The position numbers and the translations under genes are program-made. Under the pieces are notes generated by a model. The model did no database searches, was not told where the DNA came from, and saw only the letters and a list, made by a program, of their open reading frames with translations. This document shows positions 35,301-46,664 of a stretch of DNA of 64,000 bases, one piece after another (the stretch's first letter is position 1; each line of letters starts with the position of its first letter). Source of the stretch: Denticeps clupeoides (taxonomy: Eukaryota; Chordata; Actinopteri; Clupeiformes; Denticipitidae); contig NC_041717.1 of assembly GCF_900700375.1 (NCBI RefSeq), positions 20,174,310 to 20,238,309 of the forward strand, read 5' to 3'.

Positions 35301-37701
35301 CTGACCCCCCTGAATTGGCCCACCACGGCCCATGCAGTGTTAGAAGTAGAAAAGGAGAAAAAAAAGAAGAAAGGATTATTGTCTTAGTTTTGGTTTGCAT
35401 TTCAGTTGCATTTTGCCTCCAAATCAGTTACATTTCTAGGTCACACTATTAGTGAAAAAGACAAGGACCTGTCATCTAAACACCTCACAGCCATTACTGT
35501 AAAACAGTTGTTGTCATTTATTGGCCTTTTTTCCTGCTGTTTTCCTGTTTGTTCTGGTTGGATGTTATGTCACTTCATTATTTTGCATTATTTTACCGCT
35601 TGCATTATAATCATTTTTTCTTAATTTTTTGAATTTATGTTATTATGTACTTATGTACTCCTCGTGTGTCTCAAAATCAGAGAGCTTTTGCTGTGATGGC
35701 AGCATTTCACACTCTCTGTCTTCTCTCCACCACCTTAAGTTGGACAGCGGGGACAGTCTCCAGCAGTCCTGGAGGTTTTATACTGAACACTTTCAAGCGG
35801 CTGACAATGATGATGATTTTGTTTCTATAGGATTCTTCTTTATGGCTTCATCTTAGTTTCCAAAAGTGCCAGAGAGTAGGGGCGTCCAAACCTGACAAGG
35901 TATTTGGGAGAATCCCACCTTGGAGTTTACCAGGCGGAGGGTGGTCTTGTTCCCCACATCTACACTGTAACCATCCGTTGTTGCAGAGTTAAAGCGAAGC
36001 ACAGCATCATGGGAGTCTTTCAAGAAAGAAAGAAAAAAAAATTTAACATTAATTCCAGGTCAGTGGCTTTAATAAGTAAACTTTCATTATGCTCATGCCC
36101 CTCTTTTACAATTTATCTAAAACTTCCACATTGTGACCAAAAAATAAAAGCTGTTTGGGATTTTGCAGTGAAATATATCATGCGTCATCTTTCCTCTGCT
36201 GATGATGCATCCCTGAATCAAATGATGGACTTCAAGATCCTGGAAGCCTGGACTTCATGGACCAGGAAATGTGAACTTTTACAACCTGGAAGTGGGGACT
36301 TCAAGAACTTTTCCAGGTCCGTGATGCCCACAATTCCAGGTTTTGAGGCCCACAGGTTCACGAGTTCAACATTTCCAGTTTCTTGAAGCCCACTTATCAC
36401 CTGTGATAATTTAGATGTGCAAGATCCTTGTAATTCCTGTCTGTATCTGTCAGTATACACCACTGTTCCCTGCCATTAATATTGCAATAATATTGAAGCA
36501 ATCATAAAAAATAAAAGTACTGATCTTAATTGGTGGTGGCCTAGCAGTTAAGGAAGCGGCCCCGTGATCTGCCAAAGTGCCACTGAGCAAAGCACTGTCC
36601 CCACACACTGCTCCCCGGGCGCCTGTCATAGTGCCCACTGCTCACTTAGGGTGATGGGTTAAATGCAGAGGACAAATTTCACTGTGCGCTGTGCTGCTGT
36701 GTATCACAAGAATCAATCACTTTACTTCACTAATTGTGGGCTTCAAGAACCTGGAATTGTGAAGTTCACAGGCTTTAAAGTCCTGGTCATCATGTCCACT
36801 TCCACGTATGAAGTCCACATTTCGAGGTTCAGGGTTAAGTCATTAGCAGCTGGAGTGGCCACTACATGTTAAACCCTGATTCCTTATCAGGCGCCGGGCT
36901 GATCGTGTCCTCGCAGAGCTGCTACACATTAACCAGAACGTGGAACAATGCTCTCTGATAACCGCCTTCCAGAACCATCTTTCCATGTTGTTATTTAAAT
37001 CAGCTCTTTTGAAATTCTGAGGTTTACATACAGCATTAGATAAACGGTCATATTTTTTATGAATGGACAATTTCGGACTCTTCCGCTCCATCATGTGGTT
37101 TACGGATGTAATCTCAGAATGTCACTGTCATGCTACCATTACACCTAAAGTGACACCATTATATTATATTATTATATATATTATTTTTTATTGTGTGCAT
37201 TTGATTCATCTTCATCCTGCCCATCTTACCAATCTCCGGTCCCAGTCCTGAGTTGAGTAAAGCTCCTGCAGACGTGACGACGGCGCAGCTCCTCAGAGGA
37301 CCCAGGCTTTCTTCCAGGCTTTTTGAGGGAAAGCTCCTCTCCCACTCTTCCCCTGAAAACGGCCCATCTCCCAGCTTCACGACGCTGAGAGGGACCTGCT
37401 TCTTCAGCGCACACATGATCTCCTTCTGAGTCCGCTCCCCGCTGCGCCCTCTCACCCTCGGCCTGACGCCGAACCATCCTCTTGGTTTCCCCCTGACCAC
37501 CTCAGGAATGCCCGCAGGCAGCACGTCCTCTTGGCGGGAGCCACGTGCTCTTCTGTCTGGAAGATCCTCAAACTCCCCTGTGCAGAAGTTGAAGAGTGTG
37601 TAAGATGTGGCGGTGAAGACGACGGTCAGTAGAAAATACTGCCACTGGAGTCTTCCCTGCATTGTTGAAGGCACGGCGTGACTGTGTGAACTTGACTTCA
37701 T
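32335..37701 (-). CDS. st6gal1: Beta-galactoside alpha-2,6-sialyltransferase 1, five coding exons
   Basis: Type II Golgi enzyme that adds alpha-2,6 sialic acid from CMP-Neu5Ac to terminal galactose of N-glycans. Exons: 37701-37230, 36016-35919, 33545-33444, 33118-32944, 32576-32335; 1089 bases, 362 residues (human 406; the stem is shorter here). Residues 20-40 form the membrane anchor. Sialylmotif L starts at C139 ([16 protein letters not shown]) and continues through [10 protein letters not shown] in exon 2. Motif S is at about 275-297 (NPPSTGMQ, then [12 protein letters not shown]). Motif VS is H325-P-L-T-F-E330. The cysteine pattern fits human ST6GAL1, including one near the C-terminus (C361). 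All junctions hold frame. The start could instead be the ATG at 37662 (M14). ST6GAL2 has a much longer stem and fits less well. Intron 2 is full of transposon debris. Confidence 0.92.
33606..35901. mobile_element. Pair of Tc1-like terminal repeats inside st6gal1 intron 2
   Basis: AAGTCTGGACGCCCCTACT near 33616 and, about 2.27 kb away, AGTAGGGGCGTCCAAACCT form an inverted pair. The segments next to them (to ~33750 and from ~35680) look like ends of one Tc1-type element. The DNA between includes a retroelement fossil, so the element was probably split by a later insertion. Confidence 0.45.
34150..35620 (+). mobile_element. LTR-retroelement fossil (gag zinc knuckle and RT-region scraps)
   Basis: A zinc-knuckle-like patch of the CCHC type ([10 protein letters not shown], near 34750) and a later patch resembling the end of a gypsy/retroviral reverse transcriptase (VTFLGHTIS and [11 protein letters not shown], 35430-35530) are recognisable. 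No LTRs were found. It is heavily decayed and mostly deleted, clearly old, and lies in the sense opposite to st6gal1. Confidence 0.5.
36531..36730 (+). mobile_element. SINE family B in st6gal1 intron 1
   Basis: Head GGTGGTGGCCTAGCAGTTAA and tail CACAAGAATCAATCACTTTA; it splits an older repeat made of GGGCTTCAAGAACCTGGAAT-like words (36225-36385 and 36737-36840). Confidence 0.75.
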
Positions 37702-40003
37702 GCTCCTCGAGCGGCGCTGCGTGTGCGTGCGGCACCAGCCACCGTACACAACGTTCTTTCATGTAGCAAAACACGAAATGATGAAAAGTGGCTTAACAAA
37801 CACAGGTCTACCACATCACGAATTTCTGCACGTCTGCAGTACTTGTGACTGAAGTAAACTGTAAGAAATCGTTTTTTGCCGTTTATTGTCATGCCATGAA
37901 GAGCAGAATCTAAAACGGCTGATATAAACCGTCTGAATTGCAGAAAACATCAATTTCTCTCTTTTTTTTTTTTTTTTGAGAAAATGGCTGTTTTATGGGC
38001 AGTAAATTGTATGATATGTGTCCTGTGATGCTGTGTAGATAGTTAATGCAAATAAACCATATTTACCGAGAGCTGCATGCTGTGTGACTTCTGTCCAACT
38101 GCCAAAACTGGCCAGTAAAATGATCTTATTAGGCGTGGGTCACCTGTACTCTACAGCATGGACAAGACCGCTGAATGCATGTATGATGCAAATGTAGAAT
38201 AATTACATACAATAATTCCTCCCCTGGTCAGAAATTCCTTTACAATTCAAAGAGGACTGTTTTATACTCGTTCAGAAAGAATTATGGTCTGAGGAGGTCT
38301 ATGGTTCCACAAAGCAGGGTTTCTTCTCAGCCAGTCATGACCTTCTGTCTTTTTATAATAATCCACCCCCTGGTGACCACAGGGATGTCCTCCTTTTATG
38401 AATTAAATGAATTTATTTGAAAGTGGACACAATGTCTCAATTTTTTTTTTTTAGAAATGGACAGTTTTAATCTTTGGCTTCCAAAATATGTATGGAACTT
38501 CTCTCTAAGTTCTACAAAAGCATATGGAGAACTTATGGAGCATATGGAGATGCAGATTAGATACTTCCCCTTGGAGAACCTGTCTGAAGCTGTCCTTCAG
38601 GCCACTATAATTCAATTCTATCCACCACATTTCATTTGCACAAAGCACCTGACATTAGAACAGTAGCTCAAAGCCCCCAGTGAGCAGCCACAGAAAAACA
38701 GCAAGAGATCTTGAGAGGAACCAAGGCCCCCGGGAAGGAGAAAGGATGGTAAAGCAGTGCCATATAATCCCCATCTGCCAAATGATAATGTCCTGGAAGG
38801 AAGTGCTGTCCTCCTGTCAATGATTAATGAGTTCAGAAATTCAGATGAACAGGAGGAGAACATTTAAAAAGCCACGCAGATAACAACTGGATCAGGGCGA
38901 AACGATGACCAGGTCGTTCGATTCCCGCTGAACGTAGATTCACTTTTCAGATGCAATATTGCCTGTGCAGAATGTATTTAATGATTGTAAGTGGAAACAG
39001 GGAATGAAGCCCTCAGGGTTTCTTGGGATCAAAATGGGATGAGAACTCAAAAAGATAACAATAATTCAGAATAATTGTAATTATTAAACTTGCACGTCAC
39101 TGACTTTCTATTGACTCCTGCAGACCAGATGGTATCTGCTTGGTCTTTGTTCCCCATGCATCTTTATCATGTGATCTACCAGCTTGTGAGAATGAGGGAT
39201 CATAAAAGCTTCATCTCTCTGGCACTGTTTAGAAGCTTGCATGAGCGCCATCAACAAACTCACCAGATATGTGAGCCATGTCCTGTGGCATAAATCTATA
39301 GTGAGAATGGTTCAAGTTGATGATATGTTGAAATTATCTTCACACCACTGCATGAGAGGTTTCCACAGGAACTTTCTCCACACTGTGATAACTATTGACC
39401 AGAATTTCATGTTTGCGTGCGCTCGCCCCTACCTGAGCCAGACTAAAATGCAACACATGATGTATTGTAAAAAATGTCAGAATAAATAAATCAGGTGCAA
39501 TTATGTTCCCATCCTTTTGTTTTACACCAAAAAGCCAAAAGAAAAATGCTAAATTTTTTTAATTAAAGGGTGCTTACAATTGCTAAAGGTGGTCCACGTG
39601 TTGCTGACAAAATCACATAAACTTGTCTTTACTGAAGAAAAGTGGTACAAATGTAATAGAATAGTAGTACAATGGAAAAACATGCAGATCTGTGTGACTC
39701 ATTATTTGCCTTAAGAAGAAAAAAATTCATAAGAACATTACAACATTTAATGCAGGCTTAATACATTGGCAAACTCTACAAGAGAAGCACATATGTCCTT
39801 TTTACCCCCAAAATGTCCCATCTGGTTCTCATCCATCATTATAATCTTTTTGCCAATGTTAATTGATTTGTCTTTTGAACTTTGATTACCATTTGACTCC
39901 TGATCTTCTCATAGTGTCACGATCCTGACTTTTTGGGGTGCTCTGGCTTTGCGCTTTACTTATTTGCACCACATGCTGTGAACCATGGGGATTAAAAACA
40001 AAC
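37702..40003. other. Intergenic between st6gal1 and the GIMAP cluster
   Basis: AT-rich. Weak open frames at 38457-38666 and 39090-39489 show no domain I recognise. 39560-39780 is homologous to 48405-48650 and 49360-49460 (shared words AAAACATGCAGATCTGTG and ATTTAATGCAG), a duplicated 3' flank of GIMAP genes. A fragment TGTCACGATCCTGAC at 39917 may be an LTR scrap. Confidence 0.5.
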
Positions 40004-41095
40004 TCATAATATTGAGCAACGTTTCTCGACTCTTTCCGCTGTATCATCATCCATCAGTTTTAATGCATCATGGGCCTCATCATCTTCTGCTTGACCTCTT
40101 ATTTCTTCACAAGTTTCTCTCAGCTCTAAATCCAGCTTTTCTTTCATCTGCTTCGTCTTCTTCTGACAGTTTTCTTCCGGACGTTGTTGTGAGTCCTTGT
40201 CATTGCATTTATTCTTGATTTGACGTCTATTTGGAAGTGTGGTCCTTGAATTTGCTACATCGTCTGCCATGCACATTTCCTCCTCCATACTTAGCAGGGT
40301 TTCTTGATATTTGTTTTGCAGTTCTGCCATTTTCTGCTGTAGCAGCACCCTTTCCTTGGCCTGAAGTTCTCTCTCTGTTTCCAGAAACAAGTTGGAGGTG
40401 AAGTAGCTTCCACCATTCTCTTCAACCATCCTGTCCATCTTCTGCAACAGAGACCTGGCCTGAACGTCTGCGTTCTTGTCTTTGTTGTAGAACACGTGAT
40501 AACGACCACCACATTCTTGAATCAGTTCCCTCACTTCAGGACTGCCGCGTCTAATGTAGTCTTCGATACGGATGCCCTCTTCCTGCAGGTAATCACCTCT
40601 GGTGAAACCCACGATAATGTGGTCTCTGACCCTACTCCCAAATATGTCCTGAAGCATCAGTATGGTCTCACGCTCTTCTTTTGTGAAGCGCCCTATGGCC
40701 ACCAGCAACAAAAGCACGTGTGGCCCAGGTGACGACAGGACAACACATTTTCCGAGCTCTTTCCTGATTTCCTTTTTTGGAAGGTCCGTGTCAAAAAGCC
40801 CTGGGGTGTCAATGACATGCACCAGCCTTGGACCAACATACGCACTCTCTTTCTTGCATTTCTTGGTAACTGAGAACATTGCAGTGGAAGACTGAAACGC
40901 TGCCTTTCCAAGAATGGTGTTTCCTGTTGCACTTTTTCCAACCCCGTTTTTCCCCATCAGGACCACCCTCACACCGTCTTCTACGAAAAGAGATTGAAAT
41001 TGTGTTATTTTTAACCAAACTGAATTCTTGATTACTGTCAAATATCACCAGTTTTAATGTGTACTTGCCTGGACGTGCTCGTACCTTTTCAAGCC
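40004..41095 (-). CDS. GIMAP/AIG1 GTPase module with CAAX box (3' part of a possible TRIM-GIMAP gene)
   Basis: Exons 41095-41069 (27 bases) and 40980-40004. GIMAPs are septin-related GTPases that polymerise on membranes and support lymphocyte survival. Motifs: P-loop GKNGVGKS, switch II DTPGLFD, AIG1 conserved box around VLSSPGPHVLLLLVAIG, base-specificity motif TRGD, then a coiled coil (AKERVLLQQKMAELQNKYQ) and the C-terminus CSIL, a CAAX box predicted for geranylgeranylation. The 27-base exon is phase 1 on both sides and its donor must be GC (CCAG|GCAAGT). Unlike the two neighbours at 49.6-58 kb, no N-terminal GTPase exon precedes it. The next upstream exon with the right phase is the last exon of the TRIM module at 42789. 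If there is no fusion, the true first exon is not visible. Confidence 0.88.
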
Positions 41096-41689
41096 CTGCA
41101 AGATACACATAAAACAAAATTATGTCTAAATCTACTGTAAATCTGTCAAGATGTCATGAAACGACAACTCGTGTGACAGAGCTTTGTCATTAGTCAGTCC
41201 CTCCTGGAATTCACAACAATTAATGCAAATTCAGCCAATCACCGCAGCCAATCAAAATGCTCATTTGCCCTCAAACATTTCTGCCACTATTGTTGCGTGT
41301 CCTTTTTGCTTATAATGGCTGATGGTGCCAAATGCCGCACTAAGGTAGAGAAGGATGAGAATTGTGAGACGACCAGAATCAGCTGCCATTAGAAGGTCAT
41401 TGGTGATTTTTAACAAAAAGCTGTTTCTGTGGTATGGTGCTGGAATCGGCCATACAAATTCTGATTATTAAGGTGTGAGTGGAGTATGCTAATTAACAAA
41501 TGGGAGGTTTGATGTTGGACAAAGATTTTCAAGATTAGTCGGATCTGCACCAGAATTTTTGAGAATTGGAATAAATGAAGCAGTTTTCAGACATGATGGA
41601 ATGATTCCAGTGTTAAGGGAAGAATGGATAATTTGACACTGTGGGGAGAGGGTCAAGCTGTTTTATTACAGCCATTTGTTAAAATGATT

Positions 41690-42460
41690 TAAGTTCACTT
41701 TTTCTTCATTAATGCAGCACCCCGTATTGACAGAAAAACACAGAATTGTTGACATTTTTGCAGATTTGTGAAGAAATAAATCTGAAATATCACATGGTCC
41801 TAAGTATTGAGACCCTTCAGCCATACAGTCTTTTTGGGAAAGATGCAACAGGTTTTTCACACCTGGATGGGAAGATCCTCTGCCATTCCTCCTTGGTCTC
41901 ATCAAACCAGAGAATCTTATTTCTCACCATCTTGGAGTCCTTCAGGTGTTTCTTTTAGCAAACTTCATGTGGGCTTCCATGAGTCTTGCACTGAGGAGAG
42001 GCTTCCGTCAGGTCACTCTACCATAAAACCCCAACTGGTGCAGGGCAGCAGTGATTTTGCCTCTCTCACCAAGGCTCTTCTCCCCCAACAGCTCTAGGAA
42101 GGGTTCTGGTTGCCCCAAATGTCTTCCATTGAAGGATTATGGAGGCCACTGTGCTCTTCGGAACATTTTTTTGTAACCTTGGCCAGATCTGTGCCTTGCC
42201 ACAATTCTGTCTCTGAGCTCTACAGACAGTTCCTTTGACCTCATAATTCTCATTTGCTCTGACATGTATTGTGACCTGTAAGGTCTTAAATAAACCTTAT
42301 ACATTATCATCTCAAGGATGATCAGAAAAAATGAACAGCACCTGAGTTAAATATATGAGTGTCACAGCAAAGGGTCTGAATACTTAGAGCCGTGTGATAT
42401 TTCAGTTTTTCTTGTTAATAAATCTGCAAAATTGTCAGAATGTCAGAATATTTTTTTGTT
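41690..42460 (-). mobile_element. Tc1-like element, internally deleted
   Basis: Inverted ends share TTTTGCAGATTT, CTGAAATATCACA and TAAGTATT with AGACCC. The minus strand holds the N-terminal half of a Tc1 transposase with many breaks (words such as EVKGTV, ASIILQWKTFG, RRNGRGSSHPG). The catalytic C-terminal half is missing. It lies between the TRIM and GIMAP modules, where a B30.2 exon would be expected in a canonical finTRIM. Confidence 0.65.
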
Positions 42461-42544
42461 TTTGTAAATGTTGCTCATAAATCCTTTTGTAAGAAATGTT
42501 TCACACAAAATGTATAATGCAAAATACATGTAATACATTGTTAA

Positions 42545-42758
42545 TAGGTAGTGAAAGTGCTACACAGCAGCACAGCACATGGTGCACACAGTGAAATTTG
42601 TCCTCTGTATTTAACCCATCACCCTGAGTGAGCAGTGGGCAGCCATGACAGGCGCCCGGGGAGCAGTGTGTGGGGACGGTGCTTTGCTCAGTGGCACCTC
42701 AGTGGCACCTTGGCGGATCGGGATTCGAACCGGCAACCTTCTGATTACGGGTACCATT
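42545..42758 (-). mobile_element. SINE family B between TRIM and GIMAP modules
   Basis: Reverse copy from GCTACACAGCAGCACAGCAC to CTTCTGATTACGGG; the tRNA head is cut off. It ends 30 bases short of the last TRIM exon. Confidence 0.7.
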
Positions 42759-42788
42759 AGTGCATGTGTGTGTACATATGCAACTCAC

Positions 42789-45540
42789 GTTGTAAAAACA
42801 GTGTTTTGACATTGGATTCAGAAGACAGAACCAGTTGGGATTGACTCACTGTGGAGACAGAGAGAAGAGAACAAAATTTAATTATTGATATTTGTATTTC
42901 TTTCATTAACATAGGTCAAAAGCTAAGGAGCCCCCTGGGAGTCATGTAGGTTGAAAAAATTTAGGTTGAAAAGTGGTAGAAAAAAGTGACATGGTGGAAA
43001 AAAATTGAGACCTCCTGGGTATGAAACACGAGGAATTAGATCTTAAACAGCATGTTGATAATGCATTCTGATGCCGACGCCATTGTAGCTATTTTGTGTT
43101 ATATGGTCACTATGCTAATTAAGAATCTTTGTGATGAAACGTGTCCTCTGCTTTTAACCATCACCAGAGGTGAGCAGTGGGCCATGACAGGCACCCATGG
43201 AGCAGTGTATTGGGATGGTATTTTGCACGTGCACTCCAAGCTCCTTCCACCTCATTTATTGTTTTTGCTACCACCTCACCTAATTTTTATCTACAACATG
43301 ACCCCTAGGGGGCACTACAAATGTCACTACACCAAGCAGGACTGAATATAAAACCAGTTATATATGAAGTATACAAATGACAATGACAAACTAATGATTA
43401 ATTAATTGATTCAATCAGTAATAAAAAGAGCTAATTTGACAGATTTTTTTTATTAATTAATGTTTCTGCAAACCTTCTTTGGATATCTTGAGTAGTTCTA
43501 GTTCATATAAGTCTTCCAGTTGTTTTTTCAGAGCAGCAACAGATTGGTTTACAGCTTCGAAAGAGACATTCTGATGGGTAGAATGGTGACTAGTTGTGTT
43601 TTCAAACCCATCAAGGTCACAGAGAGACTTGAACTTCTAAAAAACAAAACAACAAAGGTTTTCTTGAGCTCTAAAACACAGATTGATTGTAAAAGTCCTC
43701 TTTCTCAGATGTTACCTCAAGGAAATGGATGTGATCCTCTGTGTGTGAAAGCTGCTCGAGCTCAGCGTCTCTCCTCCTCAGATCAATTATCTCCTGCTCC
43801 AGTCGCACCAGGTGTCCTTCAGCCCGACTCAGTTCAGCCTTTTCCTGATCTCTGATCATCTTACACACCTCAGAGCATCTTTTCTCAATGGAGCGGATCA
43901 TCTGAGTAAAGATCTTCTCACTGTCCTCCACTGCTGCCTGTGCAGAGCGCTGTTAGGAGACACAGAGAGAGGACGGGGTCCATTTGAAGCACCAGACCCT
44001 CACCCCAGACAGCAGCCTGGTCCCCACAGTGTGTCGCCTCGGTGGGACTGGAAATTGTCCAAACACTGGGCTCCTCACTGTCCTGAAATGTCTCTTCTCC
44101 TCGCCTCACCTTGAGAGTCTCCACAGCATCTCTCAGCTCCTGCAGCTCCTTCTCTCTCACCTGGAGTGTCTCTGAAGATTTCTTCTGCGTGTTTCTTAAG
44201 TACGCCTGTTAAAAGTTTCAGTGAACATTTAGTATAACAACCAATCTACTCACATATCCGTAGCTCATTTATTTATGTTCTACCCATCTAGTAGCACATC
44301 CTCCTAAACAGGGGCAAATGATTATTGGAAGTAGCCTAGTGGGTAACACACTTGCCTATGAACCAGAAGACCCAGGTTCAAATACCACTTACTACCATTG
44401 TGTCCCTGAGCAAGGCACTTAACCCTGAGTGTCTCCAGGGGGGGACTGTCCCTGTAACTACTGATTGTAAGTCGCTACCAGATAAGGGCGTCTGGTAAAT
44501 GCTGTAAATGTGAATGTATTCATGTCAGTCAAATAGGCGGATTAAATAGGCGGATTTCAAATTACAATTAGAATGCATTGACTTACTTGAAATGCAAAAT
44601 TCTAAACCATCCAATATTATGATCCTCAGTTCTAGATCTCATGTTTGCTGATTGCACCAAAAGCCCCACCCCATTATGCTTCTGTGTGCTGTGTTCTGTG
44701 CTGCTGTGTATCACAAGTGACAATCACTTCACTTTACTTGATTGGATGGTGTCATGGCAGGGAAGCCGATCCACAATCGGGACTGGCCTTTGCTAGATTT
44801 ATACAACAGAAATGTGGACCCAACAGGACATTTCCTTGCTCACTTGCATCCCTAGGATTAGGTTCATTGCTATCATTTGTTCAAAATATTAATTTTGTCT
44901 TAATTTTAATTTGGACATTCAGTCTGAAAGCATTTCATCTACACAAAAAAAAAAATTAAAATCTGTTACAGTAATAGATTTTATTTTCACTGTATTATCA
45001 TTTCATTGAGGTAACATGAAAGCACGTTGTAAGTCGCATTTAAGGCGTCTGCCAAATGCCTTAAATTTAAATGTAAATGTAGTGTATGATGCACTTTACC
45101 TGTTTCTCCTTCCTTTCTGCTGCAATCGACATTAATTGATGGCCTCTGTGCTCTTCTATTACGCACAGATAACAGATGAGCTGCTGATCAGTCTGACAAA
45201 ACGTCTCCAGGCTTTTCCCATGTTGGGAGCAGCCCCTCCCCTGAAGTGCTGTCCCTGGTTTTTGTCCCTGGTTTAGACAAGCAGTTCGGAATTCCGGCTT
45301 CTTTAGTTCCTCCATCATCTCAGCAAGCAGGGGATTTTTGTTGAGTGCGGGTCTGGGAGTGAAAGTGGCTCTACACTGGGGGCAGCTGTAAATGCCTTTA
45401 TCATCTTCCACGTTCCAGAATCCCGCAATGCAGCTAATGCAGTAATTGTGCCCACAGGGAATTGTCACCGGCACCGTGAGAAAATCCAGACAGATCGAGC
45501 AAGTGAAGGAACCTTCATTTCTCAGAAATGCATGAGCCAT
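42789..45540 (-). CDS. finTRIM-like RING, B-box and coiled-coil module (possible 5' part of a TRIM-GIMAP gene)
   Basis: Exons 45540-45100, 44205-44110, 43949-43716, 43636-43474, 42848-42789. The 96- and 234-base coiled-coil exons and the 60-base linker exon are the usual fish TRIM layout. RING: C14, C17, C29, H31, C34, C37, C53, C56. B-box2: C104, H107, C115, C123, C126, H131, H134. Coiled coil from about 148 to 310 (EKELQELRDAVETLK, LVRLEQEIIDLRRRDAELEQ, HTEDHIHFLE). TRIMs of this group are E3 ubiquitin ligases in antiviral defence. In a canonical finTRIM the last short exon leads into a B30.2 exon. None is seen before the GIMAP exons; transposons occupy the gap. The frame ends in phase 1, matching the GIMAP linker exon. 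Whether transcripts run on into the GIMAP part is inference. Confidence 0.87.
43138..43235 (-). mobile_element. SINE family B fragment in a TRIM intron
   Basis: GTGTCCTCTGCTTTTAACCA and GAGCAGTGGGCCATGACAGG words only. Confidence 0.5.
44321..44518 (+). mobile_element. SINE family A in a TRIM intron
   Basis: Nearly full length, from GGAAGTAGCCTAGTGGGTAA to AATGCTGTAAATGTGAATG, antisense to the TRIM exons. Confidence 0.8.
44995..45082 (+). mobile_element. LINE 3' tail in a TRIM intron
   Basis: GGTAACATGAAAGCACGTTG then GTAAGTCGCATTTAAGGCGT and AAATGTAAATG: a very short LINE end, just 18 bases from the splice donor at 45099. Confidence 0.5.
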
Positions 45541-46664
45541 TTTCCTCCTGCAGCAGACACCTAGACATGCGTATATATATAAAGTGCACGTACAACTATT
45601 TTCTTGTCATGTGAGGAGGTGTGTTCTTTGAAACCCGGGTGGGAGGGGAAGTTTCGTGTCAGTGTGGGTAATGATGATATTACAAAGTAGTTTTTAAAGT
45701 TTCAAAAAAGTACTTATTCACTGTGGCTTGTAAAATAGTATAACCGGATAATTAAATGTACTGTTTACTTTACTTACTGTTTATCATCATGTTTCTTATG
45801 TGTTACATTCATTCTTTCGCCAAACTCAAAGACTCATCTGTTTAATTTTTCATGTTTAGTTTAATTTCCTCTGCATGGTCCCATTTTGTACTGTTCCTGA
45901 ATTATTTTTTTATTCATCAATATTTTTTTTTTCTGTGCAGTGTACTCTTGTGCCATGAAACCTCCTTATAAGGAGACCCACACATACACTTGATTGGAGA
46001 AGAGAGCCATCATGAGAACTGGCTGATCGAAATCTCAGGAGTTTCTTGCAGATCCGACTTTGTCACATATCTCAAATGGCTGCGGAATGAATTATATAAA
46101 CACACCATTGTTAATAAACCGGATCGAACCACTTTGGAGTGTAAACAGGTTAATATTCATAATGATTCCCTGAAATGAATATTTGTCAGGGCTGAAAGTT
46201 CTGGTAAATGCTTTCACAAACAAGGTGGCCATGTCATGAAGCACGAGGAAGTGGTGGCTGCAAAAAATGCTGCAGAATGCTGTGAAAAAAAGTAGAGTGC
46301 AAGCGAACGTAAACTAATCCACTTCAAAAAATGAAAAACTGTGGATAGAACTTCTCTAAGCAAGGTGGAGCATACCAATTATTTTATTCATCATTAAATA
46401 AAAAATGTGCTCCAAATGGAAATTATAAAAAAAAGGTATGTTACTCCTTGCAAGTAATTGTTTTTCTTTGGTTACCTTCCTAAAGTATAAGGTAACTAAT
46501 ATGACCAATATAAAGTAGTATTATGGTAATAATTATTTCAATCCCTTAAAAATGTTAATCAAATATATTGTATACAACTATATAATTGTACCAATCTTTT
46601 ATGGATTAAAAACAAGTCAGTTATTAGAATGCATGAGGTTTTTGGTTAAACTGTTATGAGCTTA
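45541..46664. other. Upstream flank of the TRIM module, no gene recognised
   Basis: AT-rich with a TATATATAA patch at 45570-45580 about 35 bases before the TRIM start codon (minus strand), possibly part of its promoter or 5' UTR. The rest shows no coding pattern. Confidence 0.4.

Noticed and set aside
38457-39489. Short open frames between st6gal1 and the GIMAP cluster
   Set aside because: 67-82 codons, no domain recognised, no consistent splice pattern; may be decayed repeat.
41100-42788. A B30.2 exon for the finTRIM
   Set aside because: I looked on the minus strand for the usual B30.2 words and found only Tc1 and SINE sequence; none supports such an exon.
45990-46178. 62-codon frame upstream of the Tc1 element
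   Set aside because: No start context, domain or splice support.
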